The position numbers were made by a program, and so were the translations under genes. Shown here piece by piece: positions 8,285 to 17,214 of a stretch of DNA of 64,000 bases. Origin of the DNA: Curtobacterium sp. MCBD17_035 (lineage in GTDB: Bacteria; Actinomycetota; Actinomycetes; Actinomycetales; Microbacteriaceae); contig NZ_CP126279.1 of the NCBI RefSeq assembly GCF_003234815.2, positions 2,232,001 through 2,296,000 of the forward strand, written 5' to 3'. Below the pieces are notes generated by a model that worked only from the letters and a program-made list of their open reading frames with translations, was not told the origin of the DNA and did not search any database. Each line of letters begins with the position of its first letter. Position 1 is the first letter of the stretch.

Positions 8285-8860
8285 TCACGACCGAACGCCT
8301 CCCGGTCCGACGTCGTCGGGCCCGGGGCCGCGGAGGATCTCCTCCCACGTCGGACCGGTGCCGTGCGCGGCGGGCGGCGGTGCGGCACGGCCGGCGAGCT
8401 CCTGCACGGCGGCCGCCACGAGCGCGACACCCGGCACGTCCCAGAACAGCACCGGACGGTCCGACGCCCCCTGCACGACCACGTCCCCGGATCCGCAGAG
8501 CCGCTGCCCGATCGAGCGGTGCACGGACACGACGAGCGCTGGCGTCAGCACCACCTCGGTGCGGTGCCGCATGAGGACCCCCTCGTGCGCGACGAGTCGG
8601 TGCGTGGTGACGACGAACCGCGTCGACAACCAGCGGAGGAACGGCACGAGCGCCCCGAGCACGAGCACCACGAGCGCCGCCACCGACACGACGAGGTCGA
8701 CCCACGCCCACTGCGCGTGGAACACGCCGTGACCGTAGCCGTAGCCCGCGGCCGCGACGAGGAGCGCGACGACGGGCCGGACCAACTGGCGCCCGGAGGG
8801 CCGGATCCGGGCGACGACGCGCTCGCTGGGTCCGTCCTCGTCGGGCATGGCGTCATGCAT
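8285..8860 (-). CDS. PH-domain membrane protein
   Basis: This 191-residue protein has two membrane helices near residues 28-45 and 52-75. A bacterial pleckstrin-homology-like domain follows (about 78-150), with the typical TRFVVTTHRLVAHEGVL strand-turn-strand. The C-terminal tail is Gly/Pro-rich. The function of this family is poorly defined. The ATG at 8860 overlaps the birA stop, indicating translational coupling; an in-frame ATG at 8848 is an alternative. It forms an operon with birA, as commonly seen in actinobacteria. Confidence 0.8.
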   Translation of the reverse strand: MHDAMPDEDGPSERVVARIRPSGRQLVRPVVALLVAAAGYGYGHGVFHAQWAWVDLVVSVAALVVLVLGALVPFLRWLSTRFVVTTHRLVAHEGVLMRHRTEVVLTPALVVSVHRSIGQRLCGSGDVVVQGASDRPVLFWDVPGVALVAAAVQELAGRAAPPPAAHGTGPTWEEILRGPGPDDVGPGGVRS

Positions 8861-9644
8861 ACCGCAGGTGCGTCACATCGCCCACGGCGATCGCCGTGAC
8901 GGCACCGGATGCACGGCCTGCTCCCGGCGTGGACGCAGTGCCGGGCCCCTCGACGACCAGACGCCCCTCGTCGTCGAGGTCCCTCGCGGTCCCCTCGAGC
9001 ACGGACCCGTCCGGGAGCTCGACGCGCACCTCGCGTCCGATGGTTCCGCACGCCGCACGGACCCGGGCGCGCACGGCGGGCAGGTCAGCGGACAGACCGG
9101 ACACGGCCTCCCGGAACCGCGTCCAGAAGCCGGCCAGCACGACGTCGGCGAGGTCGTCGGCGCCCCCACACGCACCGGCGAGCGCGAGCGACGTCGCGAC
9201 GGGTGTGGGCAGGTCGTCCTCGGTCAGGGTGAGGTTCACGCCCACGCCCACGACGACGGACCCGTCCGCAGCGACCTGGGCGAGGATCCCGCACAGCTTC
9301 CGGTCGTCGACGAGCACGTCGTTCGGCCACTTCACGGCGACCGCGGCCGCCGTGACGAGCGGCGCGACCGCGTCCCGCATCGCCACGCCGGCCACGAGCG
9401 GCAGCCAGCCCCGCGCCACCGGGTCGAGGTCCGCACGGACGAGCACGCTGACCGCGAGCGTGCGGCCGGGCGGCGCCGTCCACACGCGGTCGAGCCGCCC
9501 GCGCCCGGCCGTCTGGTCGAGTGTGGCCAGCGCGGCGAGGTGCTCGGTCGCCGGGGCGGTGGCGAGGAGATCCGCGTTCGTCGACCCCGTCGACGCGACG
9601 ACCGTGAGCGGCACCCCGGCGGCACGGGATCGTTCGAACGACAT
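8853..9644 (-). CDS. birA: Biotin--[acetyl-CoA-carboxylase] ligase BirA
   Basis: The 263-residue protein attaches biotin to the carboxyl carrier domain of acyl-CoA carboxylases. It has STGSTNADLL, the biotinyl-AMP loop GRGRLDRVW and KWPNDVLVDDRKLCGIL, followed by the small C-terminal SH3-like domain. It lacks the N-terminal winged helix of E. coli BirA, so it is a group I ligase without repressor function. ATG 9644 is favoured over an upstream TTG because a TACATT -10 lies seven bases before it. It is divergent from accD, and its biotin substrate domain is in the accA product encoded about 8 kb away. Confidence 0.94.
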   Translation of the reverse strand: MSFERSRAAGVPLTVVASTGSTNADLLATAPATEHLAALATLDQTAGRGRLDRVWTAPPGRTLAVSVLVRADLDPVARGWLPLVAGVAMRDAVAPLVTAAAVAVKWPNDVLVDDRKLCGILAQVAADGSVVVGVGVNLTLTEDDLPTPVATSLALAGACGGADDLADVVLAGFWTRFREAVSGLSADLPAVRARVRAACGTIGREVRVELPDGSVLEGTARDLDDEGRLVVEGPGTASTPGAGRASGAVTAIAVGDVTHLRYA

Positions 9645-9651
9645 GCGAGCC

Positions 9652-9657
9652 AATGTA
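9652..9657 (-). promoter_or_regulatory. birA -10 box (leaderless)
   Basis: TACATT on the minus strand lies seven bases before the birA ATG. Confidence 0.5.
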
Positions 9658-9763
9658 CGGGTCGCGCCCCCGCCGGGAGCACGTCCACCGGTTGCATGAC
9701 ACCGTGCACTCCGACCCCCAGGAACCGTGGGGACCCTCCAACGGACGGCGCTCGACCGGCCGG

Positions 9764-9769
9764 TAGGGT
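9764..9769 (+). promoter_or_regulatory. accD -10 box (leaderless)
   Basis: TAGGGT lies six bases before the GTG of accD, a classic actinobacterial leaderless arrangement. Confidence 0.6.
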
Positions 9770-9775
9770 GATCGG

Positions 9776-11389
9776 GTGAGCACCCCCGAGTCCCCCAACG
9801 GCGTGGACGCGCCGGACCTGTCGACCACCGCCGGGCGCCTCGCCGACCTCCGGGTGCGGTACCACGAGGCCGTGACCGCCGCAGGCGAGGCCGCGATCGC
9901 GAAGCAGCACGCCAAGGGCAAGATGACCGCCCGCGAGCGCATCGCGGCGCTCCTCGACGAGGGCTCGTTCGTCGAGCTCGACGAGTTCGTGCGGCACCGC
10001 ACCTCCGCCTTCGGCATGGACGCCAAGCGCCCCTACGGCGACGCGGTCGTCACGGGTACGGGCACGATCCACGGCCGGCAGGTCGCCGTGTACGCGCAGG
10101 ACTTCACGGTCTTCGGCGGATCACTCGGCGAGGTCGCGGGCGAGAAGATCGTCAAGGTCATGGACCTGGCGCTCAAGACGGGTGTCCCGATCATCGGGAT
10201 CCTCGACTCCGGTGGCGCGCGCATCCAAGAGGGCGTCGTCGCACTCGGCAAGTACGGCGAGATCTTCCGCCGGAACACCGCCGCGTCCGGCGTCATCCCC
10301 CAGATCTCGATCGTCATGGGTCCGGCCGCGGGGGGCGCGGTGTACTCCCCCGCCCTCACGGACTTCGTGATCATGGTCGACAAGACGAGCCACATGTTCG
10401 TCACCGGACCGGACGTCATCAAGACCGTCACCGGCGAGGACGTCGGGTTCGAGGAACTCGGCGGCGCGCAGACCCACAACGCGGTGTCCGGGGTGTCGCA
10501 CTACCTCGCCGAGGACGAACAGGACGCACTCGACTACGCCCGCTCGCTGGTCGGGTTCCTGCCGGACAACAACCTGTCCGACGCCCCGGCCTACGACACC
10601 GCGGTCGAGCTCGAGACCACCGACGCGGACCGGGAGCTCGACGTCGTCATCCCGGACTCGACGAACCAGCCGTACGACGTCATGACGGTCATCGACCACG
10701 TCGTCGACGACGGCGACTTCCTCGAGGTCCAGCCGCTCTTCGCACCGAACATCGTCATCGGGTTCGGTCGTGTCGAGGGACGCACGGTCGGCGTGATCGC
10801 GAACCAGCCGCAGGCGATGGCGGGGACCCTGAACATCGACGCCGGCGAGAAGGCGGCCCGCTTCGTCCGGTTCTGCGACGCGTTCTCCATCCCGATCCTC
10901 ACGCTCGTGGACGTCCCGGGGTACCTGCCGGGCACCGACCAGGAGTGGACGGGCGTGATCCGGCGCGGCGCGAAGCTCCTGTACGCCTACGCCGAGGCCA
11001 CGGTGCCGCTCGTCACGGTCATCACGCGCAAGGCGTACGGCGGGGCCTACATTGTCATGGGCTCCAAACAGCTCGGCGCCGACATCAACCTGGCGTGGCC
11101 GACGGCCGAGATCGCCGTGATGGGCGGCCAGGGCGCCGTCAACATCCTCTACCGGAGCGACATCAAGCGCGCCGAGGAGGCCGGCGAGGACGTCGCCGCG
11201 GTCCGGGCGCAGCTCGCCAACGAGTACACGTACAACGTGGCGAGCCCCTACCTGGCCGCCGAGCGCGGCGAGCTCGACGGGATCATCCAGCCGCACGCGA
11301 CGCGGGTCGCCGTGGTCAAGGCCCTGCGCGCCCTCCGCGGCAAGCGTGCGGCCCTCCCGCCCAAGAAGCACGGGAACATCCCGCTGTGA
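9776..11389 (+). CDS. accD: Acyl-CoA carboxylase beta (carboxyltransferase) subunit
   Basis: The 537-residue carboxyltransferase transfers CO2 from carboxybiotin to acetyl- or propionyl-CoA. The two crotonase-fold halves are visible, with [17 protein letters not shown] near the N-terminus, the oxyanion-hole regions [10 protein letters not shown] and [11 protein letters not shown], and [13 protein letters not shown] and [14 protein letters not shown] in the C-terminal half. Length and motifs fit the AccD5/PccB group. It overlaps accE by four bases (GTGA). The alpha subunit gene is at 17215. Whether it prefers acetyl- or propionyl-CoA cannot be read reliably from the sequence. Confidence 0.93.
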   Translation: MSTPESPNGVDAPDLSTTAGRLADLRVRYHEAVTAAGEAAIAKQHAKGKMTARERIAALLDEGSFVELDEFVRHRTSAFGMDAKRPYGDAVVTGTGTIHGRQVAVYAQDFTVFGGSLGEVAGEKIVKVMDLALKTGVPIIGILDSGGARIQEGVVALGKYGEIFRRNTAASGVIPQISIVMGPAAGGAVYSPALTDFVIMVDKTSHMFVTGPDVIKTVTGEDVGFEELGGAQTHNAVSGVSHYLAEDEQDALDYARSLVGFLPDNNLSDAPAYDTAVELETTDADRELDVVIPDSTNQPYDVMTVIDHVVDDGDFLEVQPLFAPNIVIGFGRVEGRTVGVIANQPQAMAGTLNIDAGEKAARFVRFCDAFSIPILTLVDVPGYLPGTDQEWTGVIRRGAKLLYAYAEATVPLVTVITRKAYGGAYIVMGSKQLGADINLAWPTAEIAVMGGQGAVNILYRSDIKRAEEAGEDVAAVRAQLANEYTYNVASPYLAAERGELDGIIQPHATRVAVVKALRALRGKRAALPPKKHGNIPL

Positions 11390-11649
11390 GCGCCGACGCG
11401 AGCGCGTGGGACCGGCCGGGAGGCCCGGGGAGCGCCGACGGGATCGACCTCTCGGTGGTCGCGGGGTCGCCGACACCCGAGGACATCGCGGCCGTCACGG
11501 CCGTGCTCCGCGCTGCCGCCGACGCCGCAGCGGCGCGCGGCCGCACCGTGGTGTCGTTCGACCCCCGCGCCGGGTGGGAGGCCGCCAGCCGCTCTCCGCG
11601 GACGATGCCGTCGGGTGCCGCCGGCACCTGGTCCCGCTCGCTCCGCTGA
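11386..11649 (+). CDS. accE: Acyl-CoA carboxylase epsilon subunit
   Basis: This 87-residue protein starts with GTG overlapping the accD stop. The core [18 protein letters not shown] matches the small epsilon subunit that stimulates actinobacterial carboxyltransferases, and the C-terminus carries the expected GTWSRSLR end. Residues 8-14 (DRPGGPG) are encoded by a copy of the GGGACCGGCCGGGAGGC repeat also found in maf, in the same reading frame. Epsilon subunits vary greatly in their N-termini, so the insertion is probably tolerated. Confidence 0.85.
   Translation: MSADASAWDRPGGPGSADGIDLSVVAGSPTPEDIAAVTAVLRAAADAAAARGRTVVSFDPRAGWEAASRSPRTMPSGAAGTWSRSLR
11408..11424 (+). repeat. Protein-coding copy of the GCCGGGAGGC element in accE
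   Basis: The 17-mer GGGACCGGCCGGGAGGC is identical to the copy in maf (16739-16755) and is read in the same frame as DRPGG in both proteins. Confidence 0.65.
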
Positions 11650-11676
11650 TCCCGGGCACCGCAGCGGCCACGTCGC

Positions 11677-11908
11677 GACATTCCGGGGTACGACATCCAG
11701 GAATGTCCCCCGAAATGACGACTGTCCCGGGACCGCGGCCGTGTCATCATCGAAGTGTTCGATGTGCCTCTTCGAGGAACATCGCCGAGCGACGACCGAT
11801 TCGGGTTCGGCGTCGCTCCCGTCGAGTCAGAGCGACATTCGGGTTGTCGCTCTGACTCGTTCCCTTCGACGAGCGGGCTGGTGGACCACCGGCCCGCTTC
11901 GTCGTTCC
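11677..11908. other. Convergent spacer rich in inverted repeats
   Basis: The 292-base gap between accE and the convergent signalling operon has no coding signal but several dyads. These are GACATTCC/GGAATGTC (11677-11707), ATCGAA-N3-TTCGAT (11749-11763), GAGCGACG/CGTCGCTC (11787-11818), the 15-bp terminator hairpin, and an imperfect CGACGAGCGGGC/GCCCGCTTCGTCG (11867-11904). Confidence 0.6.
11823..11859. terminator. Bidirectional terminator hairpin between accE and the kinase-like gene
   Basis: A perfect 15-bp stem (CGAGTCAGAGCGACA and its complement) encloses a 7-base loop. It lies between convergent genes and can act in both directions. Confidence 0.75.
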
Positions 11909-11941
11909 ACGAGGCGCGTGAGCGTCGCGGGACGCCGTCCC

Positions 11942-13006
11942 TCAGCCGGCCGGGCGCGGGTCGAGGTGCCGTGGGATCTCGAGCCACAGCACGACGGAGT
12001 CGTCCTCGTCGCCGTCCTCGTCGTCGAGACCGGCTCCGAGCGCCGCGGACTCGCTCGCGTCGCCGTCCAGGCGGAGTCCGACGACCGTGACGGCGGTGTC
12101 CGATCCCCCGGGAACGGTGCGGATCACCACGGTGTCGGCACCCGCGGCAGCCCGGAGGCCCCGCGCCAGCTCCGCGTGGACCCGCGCGCGGTCCTCGTCC
12201 TCGAGTTCGTCGAGACCACCCTCGTCGAGGAGCTGGACGGTGGCACCGGCGCGCCGGAGCGCCATGACCTCGTGTCGGACCTCGTCCGAGAGCAGGCTCC
12301 GCCCCCGGATCTCGTCGCGGATGGCGCCCTCGAGGTTGATGGACTCGAGTCGCTCCTCGGCGGACAGGTCCCCGCAGGTGGCGATGATCCGCTGGAGCAT
12401 CGGCAGCGCCATGCGGGTCGTCTGCTCGAGCCGGAACTGCCGCTCGTGCACGTGGGCGTCCTGTGCCGCCTGCCAGTCGACGGTCTCCTGCTCGGCCCGG
12501 ACGAAGTCGCGGAGCACGCGGGTCGCACCGTTCATCGCGGCGACGAACGCCGACGCGATGGCCACCCAGGACAGACTCCCGATCACCCCGAGCGACGCCA
12601 GCCCGCCCGGTCCCGCCCACAGCACCGAGTGGAGCGCGAGGAACCCGACGCCGATCCACGCGAACGCCGTGCGCTGGCGGACGACGAGGATGACCATGAG
12701 CGTCCCGACGGCCGCGACGTACCAGGTCGCGTACCCGGTGCCGACCGAGGCCGGGGGGACCTCCGGCGCGATGACGAGCGGCATCACGACCGACGTGGCG
12801 AGCGCGAAGCAGGCCGACCACACCGGGAGCGTGCCGTCCGTCGTGACGAGGGCGGCAGCGGTGGCGGCGACGTAGAGGACCATGCACGCGATGACCGGCT
12901 GGACGTCCCGGACCTCGGACAAGGACGTCACGGCGAGCACCAGGTGGTACAGCGAGAAGATCGCGGCGAGCGCGGTGGCGACGCCGGCGGGGAGGGAGGC
13001 CCTCAT
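11942..13006 (-). CDS. Membrane sensor-kinase-like protein with degenerate catalytic domain
   Basis: The 354-residue protein begins ATGA-overlapped with the stop of the upstream kinase gene. Residues 1-170 form five or six hydrophobic segments. A cytoplasmic helix follows, with HVHERQFRLEQTTRMALPMLQRI, where a dimerisation and phosphoacceptor helix is expected, and then a poorly conserved ATPase-like region. I cannot see an N-box or the usual DxGxG ATP-lid motif, and the tail is an acidic linker (GLDDEDGDEDD) before VVLWLEIP. It is probably a non-catalytic partner or regulator of the adjacent kinase. Its input signal is unknown. Confidence 0.65.
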   Translation of the reverse strand: MRASLPAGVATALAAIFSLYHLVLAVTSLSEVRDVQPVIACMVLYVAATAAALVTTDGTLPVWSACFALATSVVMPLVIAPEVPPASVGTGYATWYVAAVGTLMVILVVRQRTAFAWIGVGFLALHSVLWAGPGGLASLGVIGSLSWVAIASAFVAAMNGATRVLRDFVRAEQETVDWQAAQDAHVHERQFRLEQTTRMALPMLQRIIATCGDLSAEERLESINLEGAIRDEIRGRSLLSDEVRHEVMALRRAGATVQLLDEGGLDELEDEDRARVHAELARGLRAAAGADTVVIRTVPGGSDTAVTVVGLRLDGDASESAALGAGLDDEDGDEDDSVVLWLEIPRHLDPRPAG

Positions 13007-14277
13007 CGTCCACCCCGCGACGGAGCCGCCTCGACCGGGACGGACGCGGGCGCGGCCGCGGGCGCCCAGGTGAGCACGACGCGGGTGCCGCGACCGGGCG
13101 CGCTGACGAGCTGCGCCTCCCCGCCGGCGACCCCGACGCGCTCGATGATGGACCGACGCACGCCGAGCCGCTCGGCCGGCACGGCCCCCGGATCGAACCC
13201 GGCGCCGTCGTCGCCGATCTCGATGCGCACGCCGGCGGCGCCGATCCCGATGAGCGTGACCCACCGACGGACGGCGTCGTCGCCCGCGTGTTGCACGCTG
13301 TTCACCGCGGCCTGCAGGGTCGCGGCGGCGAGGGCCTCGGCGACCGACGCCGGCAGGTCGCGGTCGTCGACGTCCTGGGAGCGGACGTCCACGGGGGCGG
13401 CGAGCGCCCCGACGGTCTCCACCACGCGGGACCGGACCGCGGAGAACGGCACCGGCGGCACCACGGCGGGGCCGCCCCGCGCGGCCGCCGCGTCGAGGTG
13501 GGCGATCGCGTTCCGCGCCATCGTCGCCGCGAGGGTCTTCGCCTCGGGGGTGTCGGCGCGCGCCGCCGAGAGCAGGGTGGTGAGCACGCTGTCGTGCACG
13601 ATGGCGTCGACCTGCACCCGCTCGAGCTCGATGGCGTGTTCGCGCATGGCACGGGCGTAGCGCTGCACCGCGGTCGCCTGCGCGGCGTCGACGGCGGCGG
13701 CAGCACGGCGGATCACGACGATGAGCACGAGGGCCGCGCCCCCGAGGAAGATGACGTACACGCCGTCGAGCACGGCGCGGGGCAGCGAGACGGCGCCACC
13801 CGATGGGGTCATCCGGACGACGACGTAGGCGACGGGCACGAGGACGTTGTAGACGGCTGCGATCTGCCACGTGTGGAACGCGATGGCGGCTGCGATCGTC
13901 GCGACGTTGCACAACCACCAGAGCCAGGGCACCTGCGCCTGCGGGAGGGTCCCCGGCACCGTCAACGGCCAGGTGACGAGCGCGACGAGGAACACGACCG
14001 CGACGACGATCTGCGCGGTCCGCGCGAGCCGGCGGACGACGGCCGTCGCCCCGACGAACACGATCGAGGCGCAGACGACGAGCGCCACGACGAGTCCCCA
14101 CACGGGGTCGAGCGACGGGAGCTGCTGGAGCACCGGCGGGACGGTGACCGCGCCGAACCCGAGGGCCGCCGCGGCGAGCATGACCGCGATGGCCCGCTCG
14201 AGGGTGGTCGCGGTGATGGCCGGCCGGATGCTCCGGCTCGGGTCCGCCGCGACCGGCGGTGCGGCGTCAGCGACCAT
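13003..14277 (-). CDS. Sensor histidine kinase (HPK7-like, NarL-type partner)
   Basis: The 424-residue protein has about six membrane segments between residues 20 and 200. The phosphoacceptor helix carries VDAIVHDSVLTTLLSAA, and an HATPase domain has the N-box AVNSVQHAG, the DDGAGFDP lid motif and the C-terminal SAPGRGTRVVLTW. It should autophosphorylate and pass phosphate to the response regulator encoded immediately upstream. ATG 14277 overlaps the regulator stop by 11 bases; a longer frame to 14322 would overlap it further and adds no conserved sequence. The stimulus is unknown. Confidence 0.85.
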   Translation of the reverse strand: MVADAAPPVAADPSRSIRPAITATTLERAIAVMLAAAALGFGAVTVPPVLQQLPSLDPVWGLVVALVVCASIVFVGATAVVRRLARTAQIVVAVVFLVALVTWPLTVPGTLPQAQVPWLWWLCNVATIAAAIAFHTWQIAAVYNVLVPVAYVVVRMTPSGGAVSLPRAVLDGVYVIFLGGAALVLIVVIRRAAAAVDAAQATAVQRYARAMREHAIELERVQVDAIVHDSVLTTLLSAARADTPEAKTLAATMARNAIAHLDAAAARGGPAVVPPVPFSAVRSRVVETVGALAAPVDVRSQDVDDRDLPASVAEALAAATLQAAVNSVQHAGDDAVRRWVTLIGIGAAGVRIEIGDDGAGFDPGAVPAERLGVRRSIIERVGVAGGEAQLVSAPGRGTRVVLTWAPAAAPASVPVEAAPSRGGR

Positions 14278-14974
14278 CGCCGTCCGCGTCGAGTCCCGGC
14301 AGGATGCCGTCCTCGACCGCACGGCGCAGCAGATCGACCTTGGTCGGGGCCGGGCGTCCGACCTCGACGTACTTCACGCGGATGCGGTCCAGGTACTCGC
14401 GCGCGGTGGAGTAGCCGATGCCGAGCTGCTGGGCGGCGAGCTTGAGCGGCAGCCCGGACGCGTACAGGTGCAGGATCTCGCGTTCGCGACGCCCGAGCTG
14501 GGCCTTGGCGAAGTCGCGGTCGGCGTCGATGGCGCTCGCCCACTCGAGGTTGTTGAGGACGTCCCCGCGCGCGACGGTCGCGACCGCGGCCATGACGGTC
14601 TTCGTCGCGGAGGACTTCGGGATGACCCCGGCGGCACCGGCGGCGAGGGCCTCTCGGACGCTCGCGACGCGGTCGGCGATGCTGTGCACGAGGACGGCGG
14701 CCCCCGTGCCCTGGACGTGCTTGACGTTCTCGGTCACGGTCGAGCCGTCGCCGAGGGACAGGTCGAGCACGACGACGTCGACCTCGCGCCCGGCGAGGGC
14801 CTCGACGTACTCCGGGACGCTCGCGGCGGTGAGCACGACCTCGTAGCCCTCGGCCTGGCACGCGGCCTGGATGCCGAGCCGGACGGACTCGTGGTCGTCG
14901 ACGATCGCGACCCGGACCGGCCTGGTCGTCGTGCTCGTGTGGTCCACGCTGGTGGACGTCGTTCCTGATGCCAC
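14267..14974 (-). CDS. LuxR/NarL-family response regulator
   Basis: The 235-residue regulator has an N-terminal receiver with the acidic pair in VAIVDDHESVR and phosphoacceptor Asp in VVVLDLSLGDG. The C-terminal DNA-binding domain follows, with LGRREREILHLYASGLPLKLAAQQLGI divided by the HTH turn and TAREYLDRIRVKY. The GTG start at 14974 has GAGG about six bases upstream, and a TACGAT -10 sits about 48 bases upstream. It is first in a three-gene overlapping operon with its kinase and a kinase-like protein. Targets are unknown. Confidence 0.88.
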   Translation of the reverse strand: MASGTTSTSVDHTSTTTRPVRVAIVDDHESVRLGIQAACQAEGYEVVLTAASVPEYVEALAGREVDVVVLDLSLGDGSTVTENVKHVQGTGAAVLVHSIADRVASVREALAAGAAGVIPKSSATKTVMAAVATVARGDVLNNLEWASAIDADRDFAKAQLGRREREILHLYASGLPLKLAAQQLGIGYSTAREYLDRIRVKYVEVGRPAPTKVDLLRRAVEDGILPGLDADGDGR

Positions 14975-15091
14975 GGTCGCCTCGCTTCCGGCGTGCGGCC
15001 CCTGTTCCGCTCGCCGTCACCATCGTACTCAGGCCGCCACCAGCATCGGGCTCGGTTCCGGTCCGCGGTTCGGGGGACGGCGAGGACGGGG

Positions 15092-16339
15092 TCAGACCTC
15101 GGGGACGAGCCGCGCCACGGCCTCGACGTGGTGCGTGTGCGGGAACAGGTCGTGCCCGCGGACGTCGTCCAGCCGGTACCCGAGCTCGGCGAACGTGGCG
15201 ACGTCGCGCGCCAGCGCGACGGGGTCGCACGCGACGTACACGACCTGGGCGGGCGCGAGCGCGACGACGGACTCGACCACGTCCCTCCCGGCCCCGGCCC
15301 GCGGCGGGTCGAGCACGACGGTGCCGGCCGCGAACCGGTCCCGCTCGGTCCGCCCGACGGTGTCCAGCGTGCGCCGCAGCCACCGGTCGACGCGCCCCGT
15401 CTCGGCACGCGCTCCGACCCATTCGGCGAGGTTCTCCTGGGCGTGCTCGGTCGCGGCCGCGGCGCTCTCGACGCTCGTGACGCGGTATCCACCTCCGACG
15501 AGGTCACCGAGCGCCGCCGCGAGCAGCCCGACGCCGCCGTACAGGTCGAGGTGGTGGCCCTGGGGGTCGAGCCGGTCCGGATCCACGGCGCGCCGGACGG
15601 CGTCGGTCAGGACCCGGGGTGCGGCACGGTGTACCTGCCAGAACCCCGTGTCGTCGACGGCGAACACCCGGTCGCCGACCCGTTCGTGCACGACGGTGGG
15701 TGCCTGCGCGTCGATGACGAGCCGACCCTCGCCCGACCCCTCCGACGGGGCCAGGACGTCGACCACGGCCGCGCCCGGCATGGTCCTCGCGCCGAGCGGT
15801 GCGGCCGCCGCGACGGCGGCCGCCGCGAGCGGCAGGTCGTGCACCGCGACGACGTGGTGCGAGCGCGCGGCGAAGGGGCCGGGCGTGCCGTCCTCGTCGA
15901 CGTGCAGCCGGACGCGGGTCCGCCAGCCGAGACCGTCCGCGGCGTCGTCCCCGGGCGCGGCGACGACCTCGACGTCGGGCAGGTCGAGGTGTGCGAACCG
16001 CGCGAACGCCTCGACGAGGACCTGCTGCTTCAGGGCCCGCTGGTGCTCGAGTGCGATGTGTCCGAACTCGGCACCACCGGCCCGCTCGGCGGGATCGCGC
16101 TCGATCGCGGCGGCCTCCCAGACGTGCGGACGACGGTGCGGTGACGGCGCGAGCACCTCGACGGTGTCCGCGCGCCAGAACGACTTCTTCCGGTCCTCAC
16201 CCACCCGGGCGACGACCCGCTCGCCCGGGATCGCGTCGGTCACGAACACGACGCGTCCCTCGTGCCGCGCCACCGTGATCCCGCCGTGCGCGATCCCGGT
16301 GACGTCGAGTTCGAGCAGCGTTCCGACCTGGTCACCCAT
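15092..16339 (-). CDS. TrmA/RlmD-family RNA (uracil-5-)methyltransferase
   Basis: The 415-residue protein has an N-terminal TRAM domain (residues 1-65, ELDVTGIAHGGITVAR). The SAM-binding domain includes HLDLYGGVGLLAAAL, VVLDPPRAGAGRDVV and the catalytic Cys in VVYVACDPVALARD. It methylates a uracil at C5 in rRNA or tRNA; which RNA is unclear. It has no obvious N-terminal iron-sulfur cysteine cluster. ATG 16339 starts the conserved TRAM domain and lies only 14 bases from the divergent maf start, so the two mRNAs must have promoters inside each other's genes. Confidence 0.87.
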   Translation of the reverse strand: MGDQVGTLLELDVTGIAHGGITVARHEGRVVFVTDAIPGERVVARVGEDRKKSFWRADTVEVLAPSPHRRPHVWEAAAIERDPAERAGGAEFGHIALEHQRALKQQVLVEAFARFAHLDLPDVEVVAAPGDDAADGLGWRTRVRLHVDEDGTPGPFAARSHHVVAVHDLPLAAAAVAAAAPLGARTMPGAAVVDVLAPSEGSGEGRLVIDAQAPTVVHERVGDRVFAVDDTGFWQVHRAAPRVLTDAVRRAVDPDRLDPQGHHLDLYGGVGLLAAALGDLVGGGYRVTSVESAAAATEHAQENLAEWVGARAETGRVDRWLRRTLDTVGRTERDRFAAGTVVLDPPRAGAGRDVVESVVALAPAQVVYVACDPVALARDVATFAELGYRLDDVRGHDLFPHTHHVEAVARLVPEV

Positions 16340-16353
16340 GGAACGATGGTCGC

Positions 16354-17118
16354 ATGCGCACCCGCCTGTACCTCGCGAGCACCTCCCCGGCACGGCGGGC
16401 CCTCCTGGCCCAGTCGGGGATCGAGCCCGTCCTCGTGGCGCCCGGCGTCGACGAGGAGTCCACCGCCGCCGCCGAGGCACAGCGCCTCGGTCGGGCGCTC
16501 ACGGGCCCCGAGCTCGTGTCGCTGCTCGCCGTCGCGAAGGCCCGCGCCGTCGCGGACCGGTCGATCGCCGGCTCCCCCGTGGACGGTGTCGTCCTCGGAG
16601 GCGACTCCGCGTTCGAGGTCGACGGCCACCTGTACGGCAAACCCCACGACCCGGTCGTCGCGCGCGAGCGGTGGCGCGGGATGCTCGCGGCCGGCGGCGG
16701 CACCCTGTGGTCCGGCCACTGCGTCGTCGACCGCCGACGGGACCGGCCGGGAGGCTCCGGTACGGCCGCGTCGACGACCGCCGACGACCACGCGACCGGT
16801 GCGCATGCGGGACCGGCGGGCCGGGCCGGTGCCGTTCCTCCCGGCATGCGGATCGAGGGTGACACCGTCGTGGCGGTGGACGGTGCGCGGCTCACCTTCG
16901 CCGACGACGTCGACCCCGACGAGGTGGCGGCGTACGTGGCGACCGGCGAGCCGCTCGAGGTCGCGGGCGCGTTCACGATCGACGGCGCCGCCGCCGCGTA
17001 CATCACCCGGATCGAGGGTGCCCCGAGCGCGGTCGTCGGACTGTCGCTGCCCATGCTGCGGTCGATGCTCCGTCACGGCTTCGGCATCGCCTGGCACGAT
17101 CTGTGGGCCACCGCCTGA
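16354..17118 (+). CDS. maf: Maf-type nucleotide pyrophosphatase with a linker insertion
   Basis: The 254-residue protein hydrolyses non-canonical or excess nucleoside triphosphates. It has the N-terminal LASTSPARRALL, the catalytic Asp in VVLGGDSAFEVDG, and YGKPHDPVVARERW. It is longer than the usual 190-215 residues because residues about 127-170 form a Gly/Ala/Arg/Thr-rich insertion. This lies between the GHCVVD strand and RLTFADDVDPDEVAAYV, and part of it (DRPGGS) is encoded by the GCCGGGAGGC repeat. It is divergent from the RNA methyltransferase gene. Confidence 0.88.
   Translation: MRTRLYLASTSPARRALLAQSGIEPVLVAPGVDEESTAAAEAQRLGRALTGPELVSLLAVAKARAVADRSIAGSPVDGVVLGGDSAFEVDGHLYGKPHDPVVARERWRGMLAAGGGTLWSGHCVVDRRRDRPGGSGTAASTTADDHATGAHAGPAGRAGAVPPGMRIEGDTVVAVDGARLTFADDVDPDEVAAYVATGEPLEVAGAFTIDGAAAAYITRIEGAPSAVVGLSLPMLRSMLRHGFGIAWHDLWATA
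16739..16755 (+). repeat. Protein-coding copy of the GCCGGGAGGC element in maf
   Basis: GGGACCGGCCGGGAGGC lies inside the non-conserved maf insertion. It is identical over 17 bases to the accE copy and in the same frame. Confidence 0.65.
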
Positions 17119-17200
17119 CCCGGAGGGCGTTGTAGCAACCGCACGGCCGGACCACGCCTTCTTTGTGCATGCCGGTCAATGGGGGCACCCGGGGCGCGAA

Positions 17201-17206
17201 TACGCT
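17201..17206 (+). promoter_or_regulatory. accA -10 box
   Basis: TACGCT lies eight bases before ATG 17215, so the mRNA is leaderless or nearly so. Confidence 0.45.
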
Positions 17207-17214
17207 GAGTTCTC

